A stretch of DNA of 64,000 nucleotides from JAGVSR01 sp963825555. GTDB taxonomy: Bacteria; Pseudomonadota; Alphaproteobacteria; Rhizobiales; Hyphomicrobiaceae. The stretch is from NCBI GenBank assembly GCA_963825555.1, contig CAWGTZ010000022.1:124001-188000 (forward strand), read 5' to 3'. Shown here in pieces: positions 1 to 8,873 of the stretch (the first letter of the stretch is position 1; each line of letters begins with the position of its first letter). Under the pieces are notes generated by a model that saw only the letters and a list, made by a program, of their open reading frames with translations, was not told where the DNA came from and made no database searches. The translations under genes and the position numbers were made by a program.

Positions 1-452
1 AACAAATAGCTCGCGAGGCCGACGCCCTCCCACCCGAAGAACATCTGCAGCAGGTTGTCGCTCGTGACCAGCATGAGCATGGCAAAAGTGAAGAGCGAGA
101 GGTAGGCAAAGAAGCGCGGGCGGCTATCGTCCTCATGCATGTAGCCGATGGAATAGAGGTGTACGAGCGAGGAGACTGTCGTCACGACGATCAGCATAAC
201 CGCCGTCAGCGTATCGATCCGCAGCACCCACCCCGCGTCAAGATCGCCGGACGTGATCCAGCGCAGCACCGGCACCTTGGCCGTCTCGTGGCCAAAGCCG
301 ACCTGAATGAAAACGACCCAGGCCAGAACAGCCGCCGTCATCATTAGCGCTGTGGTCACGATTTCGGATGGCCGATCGCCAATAACGCGGCCGAACAACC
401 CCGCGATGAGCGCCCCGATAAGGGGCAGGAAGACGATAGCAGAGTAGATCAT
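1..452 (-). CDS. nuoL: NADH-quinone oxidoreductase subunit L, N-terminal part (runs off left edge)
   Basis: This is the antiporter-like proton-pumping subunit of respiratory complex I, in the inner membrane. About 150 N-terminal codons are present and the rest lies beyond base 1. The start ATG (450-452) follows the nuoK stop by 7 bases. The protein opens with hydrophobic helices (MIYSAIVFLPLIGALIAG) and reaches the conserved stretch LVTSDNLLQMFFGWEGVGL near the edge, which is typical of the NuoL/Mrp antiporter family. The tight spacing to nuoK indicates one transcript. nuoM and nuoN would be expected further left but cannot be seen. Confidence 0.95.
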   Translation of the reverse strand, partial: MIYSAIVFLPLIGALIAGLFGRVIGDRPSEIVTTALMMTAAVLAWVVFIQVGFGHETAKVPVLRWITSGDLDAGWVLRIDTLTAVMLIVVTTVSSLVHLYSIGYMHEDDSRPRFFAYLSLFTFAMLMLVTSDNLLQMFFGWEGVGLASYL

Positions 453-459
453 CGCCGCA

Positions 460-768
460 TCAGCCCTTCATCATGTTGATGTCTTCCACCGCGATCGATC
501 CGCGGTTTCGGAAATAGACGACGATGATTGCGAGCCCGATGGCCGCCTCCGCCGCTGCCACGGTGAGAATGAACAGGGCGAACACCTGTCCCGTGATGTC
601 GCCCAGGAACGACGAGAACGCGACGAGATTGATGTTGACCGCGAGCAGCATCAGTTCAACTGACATCAGGATCACGATCACGTTCTTGCGGTTGAGGAAA
701 ATGCCGAGGATGCCAAGTGTAAACAGGCACGCAGCCACCGTCAGATAATGTGACAGACCAATTTCCAT
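460..768 (-). CDS. nuoK: NADH-quinone oxidoreductase subunit K
   Basis: This is a small membrane subunit of complex I (102 residues, the usual length) in the proton-translocating arm next to NuoJ and NuoA. Three hydrophobic helices are evident. The second carries the buried glutamate in the stretch MSVELMLLAVNINLVAF, a NuoK hallmark. The start lies 4 bases after the nuoJ stop and the stop 7 bases before nuoL, so translation is probably coupled along the operon. Confidence 0.97.
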   Translation of the reverse strand: MEIGLSHYLTVAACLFTLGILGIFLNRKNVIVILMSVELMLLAVNINLVAFSSFLGDITGQVFALFILTVAAAEAAIGLAIIVVYFRNRGSIAVEDINMMKG

Positions 769-772
769 GTCG

Positions 773-1402
773 CTATTTCCCCCTCGTCTCGCTAGAGGGC
801 ACGACCGCCCCGCCCGGCGCGACCTTGATCATTTCCATCCCCGCGGCCGGCGTGCGCGCGTTCTGGGCTGCGATCGACTGGCGCTTGACGCCCTCCTTGT
901 GGCGCAGCGTCAGCACAATGGCGCCCACCATGGCGACGAGCAGCACAAGACCGGCCGCCTGGAAGAAGTAGACGTACTTTGTGTAGAGCACGCGCCCTAT
1001 CTCTTCCGTGTTGGTGACCGCACCGTTGGCCGCCACAGCGGGCGTCTGCGGAAGGGCCCCGGCCGCGCCCGTGAAGACGAGGGCGATGAGTTCCACAAGC
1101 AGAATGCCGGCAACGAGAAGGCCCGCAGGCGCGTTCTGTATGAAGCCCGCGCGCAGCTCCGCAAAGTCGACGTCAAGCATCATGACCACGAAGAGAAACA
1201 GCACCGCCACCGCGCCCACGTAGACGATCACGAGCAGCATGGCGAGGAATTCGGCGCCGAGCAGGATGAAGAGACCTGCCGCATTGAAAAAAGTCAGGAT
1301 CAAGAAGAGGACGGCGTGCACTGGGTTGCGGGCGACAATCACCATTGCGCCCGAAGCCACGGCGAGACCCGCGAATAGATAGAAGAAAGCTGCCGTCAGC
1401 AT
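773..1402 (-). CDS. nuoJ: NADH-quinone oxidoreductase subunit J
   Basis: This is the complex I membrane subunit J (209 residues). It has five hydrophobic segments, with the conserved NPVHAVLFLILTFFNAAG stretch in the second and third helices and the GAVAVLFLFVVMML stretch that follows. The ATG at 1400-1402 was preferred over an upstream in-frame start at 1432 because AAGGAA sits about 8 bases before it and the protein then begins MLTAAFFYLF, as in the family. It lies between nuoI and nuoK. The C-terminal roughly 40 residues are Ala- and polar-rich and probably extramembrane. Confidence 0.95.
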   Translation of the reverse strand: MLTAAFFYLFAGLAVASGAMVIVARNPVHAVLFLILTFFNAAGLFILLGAEFLAMLLVIVYVGAVAVLFLFVVMMLDVDFAELRAGFIQNAPAGLLVAGILLVELIALVFTGAAGALPQTPAVAANGAVTNTEEIGRVLYTKYVYFFQAAGLVLLVAMVGAIVLTLRHKEGVKRQSIAAQNARTPAAGMEMIKVAPGGAVVPSSETRGK

Positions 1403-1462
1403 TTTCGTGTTCCTTAGCCCCTCGCCCGTCAACCGCCCAAAGGCCGCCGGCGGACGGCAGCG

Positions 1463-1951
1463 TTATCTGTACTTCGCGTCGAGCGCCAGGTTACGAGCGA
1501 TCTCGCGCTCCCAGCGGTCGCCGTTCGCCAGCAGCCGGTCCTTGTCGTAGAACAGCTCCTCGCGCGTTTCCGTCGCAAATTCGAAATTAGGTCCTTCCAC
1601 GATCGCATCCACCGGGCAGGCCTCCTGGCACAGGCCGCAGTAGATGCACTTCGTCATGTCTATGTCGTAGCGCGTCGTGCGCCGCGTTCCGTCATTTCGG
1701 CGCGGCCCCGCCTCGATGGTGATGGCCTGCGCCGGGCAGATCGCTTCACACAGCTTGCAGGCGATGCAGCGCTCCTCGCCGTTGGGATATCGGCGCAGGG
1801 CATGTTCACCGCGGAAGCGGGGCGAGATCGGGCCCTTTTCGAATGGATAGTTCAGCGTCTTCTTCGGCGCGAAGAAGTAGCGCATCGTGAGACCGAAGGC
1901 CTTCACGAACTCGATCAGGAAGAGCGATTTCACACCCTGGGCGATGTTCAT
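1463..1951 (-). CDS. nuoI: NADH-quinone oxidoreductase subunit I (two 4Fe-4S clusters)
   Basis: This is the ferredoxin-like subunit of complex I that carries clusters N6a and N6b and passes electrons from NuoG towards NuoB. Its 162 residues contain two classic CxxCxxCxxxCP motifs, at residues 62-72 (CIACKLCEAIC) and 102-112 (CIYCGLCQEAC). The N-terminal amphipathic region (IEFVKAFGLTMRYFF) docks on NuoH. It lies downstream of a small membrane protein and about 60 bases upstream of nuoJ. Confidence 0.97.
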   Translation of the reverse strand: MNIAQGVKSLFLIEFVKAFGLTMRYFFAPKKTLNYPFEKGPISPRFRGEHALRRYPNGEERCIACKLCEAICPAQAITIEAGPRRNDGTRRTTRYDIDMTKCIYCGLCQEACPVDAIVEGPNFEFATETREELFYDKDRLLANGDRWEREIARNLALDAKYR

Positions 1952-1966
1952 CTCGTTATCCCTGCC

Positions 1967-2182
1967 TCATTTCACCGGGTAGAGCAGCCAGCCGGAGACC
2001 AGACCGGCAGCCGTGAACAGAACGAAATTGATGACGGCGGACGACCGCAAGAGATCGGCCGTGCGCCGACCTGCGTCGTCGGGACGGGCCACCGCGATAC
2101 GAGCGGCCAGCGCGCGAATTTTGACGTATCCGAACGCTCCGATAGCGCCGCCGATCAGTAGACCTATGAGAGCTCCCGTCAC
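1967..2182 (-). CDS. small membrane protein embedded between nuoH and nuoI
   Basis: This is a 71-residue protein starting at GTG 2180-2182, whose first bases overlap the nuoH TGA (2179-2181) in a GTGA arrangement. That arrangement implies translational coupling. It has an N-terminal glycine-rich hydrophobic segment (TGALIGLLIGGAIGAFGYV), a charged middle (ARPDDAGRRTADLLRSS) and a second hydrophobic segment ending WLLYPVK. The function is unknown and I do not recognise a family. Extra reading frames inside nuo operons are known in other alphaproteobacteria. Its fixed position and coupling suggest an accessory or assembly role at the membrane arm, which is inference. Confidence 0.75.
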   Translation of the reverse strand: MTGALIGLLIGGAIGAFGYVKIRALAARIAVARPDDAGRRTADLLRSSAVINFVLFTAAGLVSGWLLYPVK

Positions 2183-3243
2183 GCAAACCCTCCGAACTGC
2201 AGGATGGCAGCCACCAGTACGACCATGGCGAGCGACAGTGGCAGGAACACCTTCCAGCCCAAACGCATCAGCTGGTCGTAGCGGTAGCGCGGTACCATCG
2301 CCTTCACCATGGCGAACATGAAGAACATGAATGTCGCCTTGGCGATGAACCAGAAGATGCCGGGCACAGCGTTGAGTGGCCAAATGTCGAGCGGGGGAAG
2401 CCACCCGCCGAGAAACAGGATCGTCGCCAGCGAGCACATGGTCACGATCGCCACGTACTCACCCAACATGAAGAGCAGGTAGGGCGTGGACGAATACTCC
2501 ACCATGAAGCCCGCAACCAGCTCTGACTCCGCTTCCACGAGATCAAAGGGTGGCCGGTTCGTCTCGGCGAGCGCAGAAATGAAAAAGATGACGAACATCG
2601 GGAAGAGTACGAGCCAGTGCCAATCGAGCGCCGAGGCTGGCAGGCCCGCCGAGGTGCCAAGCCCCGTAGCCTGGGCGCGCACAATCTCGGTCATGTTGAG
2701 CGAGCCGACGAGCAAGAGCACCGTGATGATGACGAACCCGATGGAAACCTCGTAGGAGACCATCTGCGCCGCCGAGCGCAACGCACCCATGAAAGGATAC
2801 TTGGAATTCGAGGCCCAGCCGCCCATGATCACGCCGTAAACGCCAAGCGATGAGATGGCCAGAATGTAGAGAATACCCACGTTGAGGTCGGCAATGACCC
2901 ATTTGCCCCAGCTATTCTCATCAACCGGAATCACGGCCCAGGCGGCCAGCGCGCACACCGCCGTTACCAGCGGCGCCAAGAGGAACACCCCCTTGTTCGA
3001 CCCAGCGGGAATGACGGGCTCCTTGACCGCGAACTTGATGAGGTCGGCGAAAGACTGCAGGAGGCCCCAGGGACCCACCACGTTCGGCCCCTTGCGCAAC
3101 TGAACCGCCGCCCAGACCTTCCGGTCGAGCAGCAGGAGATAGGCGATGATGATCAGCAGGCCGGTCAGCAAGAGGAGACTGAGCCCCGCTGTCGTAGCGA
3201 GCCACAGAAGGCCGTCCCAGAAGGTCGAAGCCTGATCGGTCAT
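2179..3243 (-). CDS. nuoH: NADH-quinone oxidoreductase subunit H
   Basis: This is the complex I membrane subunit (354 residues, about eight hydrophobic helices) that forms much of the quinone chamber and links the peripheral and membrane arms. Family hallmarks are the cytoplasmic loops LRKGPNVVGPWGLLQ near the N-terminus and LAETNRPPFDLVEAESEL with its acidic cluster in the middle. It starts 19 bases after the nuoG stop, and its stop overlaps the start of the next small gene. Confidence 0.97.
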   Translation of the reverse strand: MTDQASTFWDGLLWLATTAGLSLLLLTGLLIIIAYLLLLDRKVWAAVQLRKGPNVVGPWGLLQSFADLIKFAVKEPVIPAGSNKGVFLLAPLVTAVCALAAWAVIPVDENSWGKWVIADLNVGILYILAISSLGVYGVIMGGWASNSKYPFMGALRSAAQMVSYEVSIGFVIITVLLLVGSLNMTEIVRAQATGLGTSAGLPASALDWHWLVLFPMFVIFFISALAETNRPPFDLVEAESELVAGFMVEYSSTPYLLFMLGEYVAIVTMCSLATILFLGGWLPPLDIWPLNAVPGIFWFIAKATFMFFMFAMVKAMVPRYRYDQLMRLGWKVFLPLSLAMVVLVAAILQFGGFA

Positions 3244-3262
3244 TTCGTCCCCTGCCCTTCGT

Positions 3263-5335
3263 CTATTCCGCCGCGCTCAGGCTCTTGCCCGAGCCAGCAG
3301 CGTGCCGCAGCGCACTTAGCTCCGCCATCACCTGCGAAGCGCGCGCGATCGGATTGGTGAGATAGAAGTCCTTGATCCGCGACGTCAGCGGCTCGTCCCG
3401 CATGATACCTGCACGAGCCGCGAGCTTCTCGATCGCGGTTGGATCAGCGGGCGTCACCATGTTGAGCGCCGCAAGCAACGGCGCCGACTTGTACATGGCC
3501 GCACGCACCTCCTGGAGTGTATCAAATGGCAACGGCCGACCGATCTCACCGGAAAGCGCTCTGATAATTGTCCAATCCTCGCGCGCCTCTCCCGGCGGGA
3601 AGATGGCACGCGCGGTCTGCTGCGCCCGGCCCTCCGTGTTGACGTAGGTCGCGCTCTTCTCCGTGTAGGCGGCACCCGGCAGGATCACGTCGGCGCGATG
3701 CGCGCCGCGGTCGCCGTGGCTCCCCTGGTAAATCACGAACGGGCCCGGCGCGATGTCGATCTCGTCGGCCCCCAGGTTGAAGAGCACATCAACGCCGCCC
3801 GCGGCCATCTCAGCGGCCGAAAGCCCCTTTTCACCCGGCACGAAGCCGAGATCGAGACCTGCAACGCGCGCGGCAGCCGAATGCAGTATGTTAAAGCCGT
3901 TCCAACCCTCCTTGACGGCACCGATCTGCAACGCGGCTTTTGCCGCCGTGCCGAGGATCGCTGCTCCGTCCGGCCGCGCGAGAGCGCCCGTGCCAACGAT
4001 AATCATCGGCCGCTCGGCTGCAGCCGGACTGTGCTGCAACAGCTTTGTTAGGGCGGACGGCTCCGTGCCGAGGTGTGTGTAGGCGAAGCCCAGATCCGCG
4101 GCGTCGCCGATCACGGCCACGCTCACACCCGGCTGCCGAGCGCGGCGGCGCAGGCGCGAATGGAGCACCGGCGCCTCGATCCGCGGATTTGAGCCGATGA
4201 TGAGGATCGCGTCGGCTTGATCGATCCCCTCGATCGTCGTGTTGAACAGGTAACCCCCGCGGCCCAGCGATGGATCGAGCGCCTCGCCTGCTGGCCGGCA
4301 ATCCACATTGACGGAGCCGAGGCTTGCCATGAGCGCCTTCAGCGCTAGCATCTCCTCTGCGCCCGCCAGATCGCCGGCAATGGCGCCGATACGTGCTGGA
4401 TTTGTCGATTTGAGGCGCTGCGCGACGACGTCGAGCGCTTCACCCCATGAGGCGGCGACGAGACGGCCGTTCTTTCTCACGTAGGGACGGTCGAGCCGCT
4501 GCGACTTCAGGCCGTCGACGACGTGCCGCGTCTTGTCCGAAATCCACTCTTCGTTCACCGCATCGTTGTTGCGGGGAAGAATGCGCATCACCTCGCGCCC
4601 GCGCGTGTCGACCCGGATCGCGGAGCCTACCGCATCCATGACGTCGACTGACTCGGTTTTCTTCAGTTCCCACGGCCTCGCATTGTGCGCCCATGGCCGA
4701 TGCGTCAGTGCGCCGACCGGGCACAGATCCACCGCGTTTGCACTCATCTCGGTCAGAATGCCCTTCTCGAGATACGTCGTAATTTCCGCGTCCTCGCCGC
4801 GACCGATGAGGCCAAGTTCTTCCACGCCTGCGATCTCGGTCATGTAGCGCACGCAGCGCGTGCAGTGGATGCAGCGGGTCATCACGGTCTTGATGAGCGG
4901 GCCGATATACTTGTCCTCGACCGCGCGCTTGTTCTCCTCGTAGCGCGAGCCCCCCATGCCGAAGGCCATCGCCTGATCCTGCAGGTCGCACTCGCCGCCC
5001 TGGTCACAGATAGGGCAGTCGAGGGGATGGTTGAGCAGCAGGAACTCCATCACACCTTCACGCGCCTTTTTGGCGACCGCGCTCTTGGTGAAAACCTTCT
5101 TCGCGCTCCCGTCGCGGTTGGGCGGCAGGTCGTTCACGAGCATCGCGCACGAGGCGATCGGCTTCGGGCTACCTTCGACTTCCACGAGGCACATGCGGCA
5201 GTTGCCTGCGATCGACAGGCGCTCGTGGTAACAGAACCGCGGGATCTCAGCGCCTGCAGCCTCGCACGCGTGCATCAGCGTGGTGCCGTCCTCGACCTCG
5301 ATCTCTGTACCGTCGACGATGAGCTTCCGTGCCAT
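3263..5335 (-). CDS. nuoG: NADH-quinone oxidoreductase subunit G
   Basis: This is the large iron-sulfur subunit of complex I (690 residues, the usual length for alphaproteobacteria and mitochondria). The N-terminal [2Fe-2S] site uses Cys35, Cys46, Cys49 and Cys63. A His-x3-Cys-x2-Cys-x5-Cys site (HPLDCPICDQGGEC) and a further 4Fe-4S set (CIHCTRC and later DLCPVGAL) follow. The C-terminal half is the molybdopterin-oxidoreductase-like domain, which has no cofactor in complex I. It passes electrons from NuoF to NuoI. There are about 66 bases to nuoF upstream and 19 to nuoH downstream. Confidence 0.97.
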   Translation of the reverse strand: MARKLIVDGTEIEVEDGTTLMHACEAAGAEIPRFCYHERLSIAGNCRMCLVEVEGSPKPIASCAMLVNDLPPNRDGSAKKVFTKSAVAKKAREGVMEFLLLNHPLDCPICDQGGECDLQDQAMAFGMGGSRYEENKRAVEDKYIGPLIKTVMTRCIHCTRCVRYMTEIAGVEELGLIGRGEDAEITTYLEKGILTEMSANAVDLCPVGALTHRPWAHNARPWELKKTESVDVMDAVGSAIRVDTRGREVMRILPRNNDAVNEEWISDKTRHVVDGLKSQRLDRPYVRKNGRLVAASWGEALDVVAQRLKSTNPARIGAIAGDLAGAEEMLALKALMASLGSVNVDCRPAGEALDPSLGRGGYLFNTTIEGIDQADAILIIGSNPRIEAPVLHSRLRRRARQPGVSVAVIGDAADLGFAYTHLGTEPSALTKLLQHSPAAAERPMIIVGTGALARPDGAAILGTAAKAALQIGAVKEGWNGFNILHSAAARVAGLDLGFVPGEKGLSAAEMAAGGVDVLFNLGADEIDIAPGPFVIYQGSHGDRGAHRADVILPGAAYTEKSATYVNTEGRAQQTARAIFPPGEAREDWTIIRALSGEIGRPLPFDTLQEVRAAMYKSAPLLAALNMVTPADPTAIEKLAARAGIMRDEPLTSRIKDFYLTNPIARASQVMAELSALRHAAGSGKSLSAAE

Positions 5336-5401
5336 GCGTCTCTTCTCGTCCCATTAGTTCTTGCAACTAGGGCCACCCAGCGAGGGGCGGCCAGCGCAAC
5401 A

Positions 5402-6691
5402 TCACTCAGCCGCCTCCTGGTGCGCGGCTTGATACGTATCGATGCGGGCTTCGATCTCGCCGCGGAAATGGCGGATGAGACCCTGCACTGGCCATGCCGC
5501 TGCGTCTCCCAGCGCGCAGATCGTGTGGCCTTCCACCTGCTTCGTCACGTCGAAGAGAAGGTCAATTTCGCGCTTCTCCGCGCGGCCTTCCGCCATGCGT
5601 TCCAGAACCCGCCACATCCAACCCGTGCCCTCGCGGCACGGCGTGCACTGCCCACAGCTCTCGTGCTTGTAGAAATAAGAGATGCGGGCGATTGCGCGGA
5701 CGATGTCGGTCGACTTGTCCATGACGATCACCGCCGCGGTCCCGAGGCCCGACTTCACCTTGAGCAACGCGTCGAAGTCCAGCGTAAGGTCCTGGCAGAG
5801 TTCCGCCGGGACGAGCGGCACGGACGAACCGCCGGGAATGACCGCGAGAAGGTTGTTCCACCCGCCACGCACGCCACCAGCGTGCTCCTCGATGAGTTGG
5901 CGCAGCGGAATTCCCATTTCCTCTTCCACAACGCACGGCTTGTTCACGTGGCCAGAAATCTGGAAGAGCTTGGTGCCGGAGTTGTTCGGCTTGCCCAGCG
6001 CCTCGAACCACTTCGCGCCCCGGCGCAGAATGTCGGGCACGACAGCGATGCTTTCGACGTTATTGATCGTAGTGGGCGCGCCGTAGAGTCCGACATTGGC
6101 GGGAAACGGCGGCTTGAGACGCGGCTGGCCCTTCTTGCCTTCGAGACTTTCCAGCAACGCCGTCTCTTCACCGCAGATGTAGGCGCCGGCGCCGTGGTGG
6201 ACGAAGACGTCGAAGTCCCAACCGTGGACATTGTTCCGGCCAATCAGGCGCGCCGCATAGGCCTCGTCGATCGCGCGCTGTAGTGCCTCGCGCTCTCGGA
6301 TGTATTCCCCGCGAAGGTAGATGTAGCAGGTGTGCGCGCGCATCGCGAAGGAAGCGAGCAGCGCGCCTTCAATTAGGATCTGCGGATCGTTACGCAGGAT
6401 CTCGCGGTCTTTGCAGGAGCCGGGCTCGGACTCGTCGCCGTTGATGACGAGATAACTCGGCCGCGGATCGGCCTTGGGCATGAATGACCATTTGAGGCCC
6501 GTCGGGAAGCCTGCGCCGCCACGCCCGCGGAGACCCGACTGCTTCACCTCGTTGATGATCCAGTCGTGGCCCTGATCGATGAGCAGCTTCGTGCCGTCCC
6601 AGGCGCCACGCTTGATGGCGCCCTTCAGCGACGAGTCGTGGAACCCGTAGAGGTTCGTAAAGATCCGGTCCTGGTCGGAAAGCATCGGCAT
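5402..6691 (-). CDS. nuoF: NADH-quinone oxidoreductase subunit F (NADH and FMN binding)
   Basis: This subunit oxidises NADH, using FMN and cluster N3. The glycine-rich FMN/NADH site reads GLRGRGGAGFPTGLKW near residue 60, and ICGEETALLESLEG follows. The 4Fe-4S ligands are in ESCGQCTPCREG plus the later HTICALGD. It has 429 residues, full length. The start lies 8 bases after the nuoE stop. An alternative ATG two codons further in cannot be excluded. Confidence 0.97.
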   Translation of the reverse strand: MPMLSDQDRIFTNLYGFHDSSLKGAIKRGAWDGTKLLIDQGHDWIINEVKQSGLRGRGGAGFPTGLKWSFMPKADPRPSYLVINGDESEPGSCKDREILRNDPQILIEGALLASFAMRAHTCYIYLRGEYIREREALQRAIDEAYAARLIGRNNVHGWDFDVFVHHGAGAYICGEETALLESLEGKKGQPRLKPPFPANVGLYGAPTTINNVESIAVVPDILRRGAKWFEALGKPNNSGTKLFQISGHVNKPCVVEEEMGIPLRQLIEEHAGGVRGGWNNLLAVIPGGSSVPLVPAELCQDLTLDFDALLKVKSGLGTAAVIVMDKSTDIVRAIARISYFYKHESCGQCTPCREGTGWMWRVLERMAEGRAEKREIDLLFDVTKQVEGHTICALGDAAAWPVQGLIRHFRGEIEARIDTYQAAHQEAAE

Positions 6692-6699
6692 GTCGCGCG

Positions 6700-7899
6700 T
6701 TACTCCTTCGGCCGTTCGCCAGCGTCGTTCTCGGGACGCCAGCCGGTCGCAAGTTTACGGCATTGCTCCTGCCATTTGTCACGCTCGATGCGGCCCTTGA
6801 AGCCAGGCATCTGGCTCTCGAACCAGGCGACCTCGGAAGGCGACCACGCGGCGATCTGGTCAAAGTGCCAGATGCCGAGCGCATTCATGCGCTCCTCGAG
6901 CTTTTCAGCGACACCCCAGATCAATTTCAAATCATCCGGCTGGCCGCTCCGCGGGGCGGTTAGCAACTCAGCCGGCTTGGTAAGGGCCGCACCGCCTTCA
7001 GCCCCTTCCGCCTTAGCTCCATAGGCCACCGGACCTGACCGGCGGGATTCCTCGGCAAGCTTGGCGAGTTCACCAGCGGACATGGCCTTGCCTCCGCCCC
7101 GGTCCTCCAGTTCCTTCACCAGCCCCGCGTTCGCCATCGCCGTCAGTGCAGCCGGATGCACGGCGGACTTGGGTTCGCCCGTTACGGGCTTGTCGGCCGG
7201 GGCCGATGCAGCCGGAGCGGATGTGGTGGCTTGGATTTCCTCTACGTGCGCGGCAAAGCGCTTCTGCCAAGCACCGAGACGAGAGCCATCGAATAGGCTG
7301 GGATCAGAGAGCGTCGTCGGCCCGCCCTCGGGGCATGACGCCGTGCGGCCGATCTGCGAACCTGGCTGCGGCGGCGTGCCGGTCGCAAAGGCATCCAGCA
7401 CGGCCTCGAAGCTTTCCGGGGTCAAATCCTCGAAGGTATCTGGGCCGATCTGAACCATCGGCGCGTTGGCACAGCTGCCCAGGCACTCGACCTCTTCCCA
7501 CGAGAAGCCGCCATCCTCGGAAACGTGGAACGGCTCCTCGGCGATCCGCCGCTGACATACTTTGATGAGGTCCTTGGAGCCTCTCAACATGCACGGCGTC
7601 GTCCCGCATACCTGGACGTGCGCCTTGGCACCCACGGGCGACAGCTGGAACATCGTGTAGAAGGTTGCGATCTCCAGCACGCGAATGTGGGCCATTCCAA
7701 GCATGTCCGCGACCAACCGGATGGCGGGTTCGGTAATCCAGCCCCCAAGCTGTTCCTGGGCGCGCCACAAGACGGGAATGACGGCCGATGCCTGCTTGCC
7801 AGGCGGATACTTGGCAAGCGTCGCCTCCACCCACGAGAGGTTCTCGGGCGTGAAGGCAAAATGAGACGGCTGATCGGGATGTAGGCGGCGAACGGCCAT
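6700..7899 (-). CDS. nuoE: NADH-quinone oxidoreductase subunit E with long C-terminal extension
   Basis: This is the thioredoxin-fold [2Fe-2S] subunit (cluster N1a) of the NADH-oxidising module. The first roughly 190 residues are the usual NuoE, with cluster ligands in CGTTPCMLRGS and CLGSCANAP. After it come an Ala/Pro-rich linker of about 140 residues and a C-terminal segment (LKLIWGVAEKLEERMNALGI, then FDQIAAWSPSEVAWFE) resembling a helix-hairpin-helix unit. This gives 399 residues against roughly 165 for E. coli NuoE. Such tails are known in Rhizobiales and their role is unclear. The ATG at 7899 gives MAVRRLHPDQ. An upstream in-frame start at 7977 would only add an implausible Arg-rich leader. 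Confidence 0.93.
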   Translation of the reverse strand: MAVRRLHPDQPSHFAFTPENLSWVEATLAKYPPGKQASAVIPVLWRAQEQLGGWITEPAIRLVADMLGMAHIRVLEIATFYTMFQLSPVGAKAHVQVCGTTPCMLRGSKDLIKVCQRRIAEEPFHVSEDGGFSWEEVECLGSCANAPMVQIGPDTFEDLTPESFEAVLDAFATGTPPQPGSQIGRTASCPEGGPTTLSDPSLFDGSRLGAWQKRFAAHVEEIQATTSAPAASAPADKPVTGEPKSAVHPAALTAMANAGLVKELEDRGGGKAMSAGELAKLAEESRRSGPVAYGAKAEGAEGGAALTKPAELLTAPRSGQPDDLKLIWGVAEKLEERMNALGIWHFDQIAAWSPSEVAWFESQMPGFKGRIERDKWQEQCRKLATGWRPENDAGERPKE

Positions 7900-8143
7900 G
7901 CACGGCTCCCAAGTGCGACCGTCAAAGCGGGGATGTGGCCCTGCGCCAGCGCGCCCGTCCGGCGCGCGCGAGCACATCGCGCCGTGGGGCTCTGAACGCT
8001 CCGCGGGACCCCCGCCATCGGTCCTGGTTTCCAGTACGTCCTTGAGGCGGCCAACGCAAGCGTGGAAGCCTTGGCCAAACGTCCATCCGCCCGCGCCGCG
8101 ATGTCGCGAGCAAACCGATCCGAATCAGGGTTTTCGGTCTTGG

Positions 8144-8608
8144 CTAGCGCGTATTGCGACCTGTCTCGCTGATCACGCGGCCCGCTGGTCGGGCCATAGA
8201 GCTCTCACCGGCAACGAACGCGAGTTGCTCCACGGATCCGACGGGCGCAGAGGTCCAGCGCACCACCTTGTCGAAATCGCTGAGCCACCCAACGAGCAGC
8301 AGCGCTGTCGCAATGGGAGCCAGGAACAGGGAGATCTGGGAGCCAACACGCAGGAAACCGGTCCAGAAAATCGCAAGTAGCAGCCCGAAAAGCAGGATCA
8401 CCCAGCCGCCGAGCTCGGGCCCCCTGGCCGCCGCGAATAAAAGCCCAGCCAACAGCGATACCGTCCCGAGAAGGACCGGAACGGCTGGAAGATCGGCCTG
8501 CAGCGAGCCCATAGGCCAACCGTTGCGCCGCGCGAACATGCGATAGGTAGCGAGGGACAAGCCCCATCCGAACGCGCCTACAGCCAGCAGAAACAATCCG
8601 TCGATCAT
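8144..8608 (-). CDS. hypothetical membrane protein upstream of nuoE
   Basis: This is a 154-residue protein with four likely transmembrane helices (around residues 4-20, 43-60, 68-88 and 92-110) and a polar C-terminal tail. It begins MIDGLFLLAVGAFGWGL. I do not recognise a named family. It is transcribed in the nuo direction, 244 bases before nuoE. Because a plus-strand gene separates it from nuoD, it may be the first gene of a nuoE-onward transcript whose promoter lies in 8609-8873. Its role in complex I is only a guess from position. Confidence 0.7.
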   Translation of the reverse strand: MIDGLFLLAVGAFGWGLSLATYRMFARRNGWPMGSLQADLPAVPVLLGTVSLLAGLLFAAARGPELGGWVILLFGLLLAIFWTGFLRVGSQISLFLAPIATALLLVGWLSDFDKVVRWTSAPVGSVEQLAFVAGESSMARPAGRVISETGRNTR

Positions 8609-8873
8609 CGTTCACTCCCCCAACCGGGCGACACGCCCCGGCCAGACCCGTGTTGCAGCTCAAATCCTATCGCCTGGATACGGGATGGTCCAGGCTCCGC
8701 CTGCGTTTGTGCCAACAACCGGCGGCGGCGGCCAGTAAACCATCCGGATCAGGTTAAATACGGCGCACTGCCCCCATCTGCAAACCTACCGCTGGCCAAT
8801 TTGGCGACCGTTCGACGGAATCGGGCAGCTGAGATATGGTTTTAGGGAGGATTGTTTGCGGAGGGACCCGTCA

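Noticed and set aside
4685..6283. 532-codon open frame on the plus strand
   Set aside because: It lies exactly opposite nuoF and nuoG, with Arg/His/Ala-rich composition typical of antisense frames in GC-rich DNA. No ribosome site and no family features.
8728..8765. TPP riboswitch-like 3' motif on the minus strand (AACCTGATCCGGAT followed by CTGGCC)
   Set aside because: It resembles the thi-box core, but the matching 5' arm (GGGGTGC..GAG) is missing upstream, and the following genes (membrane protein, nuoE) are not thiamine genes.
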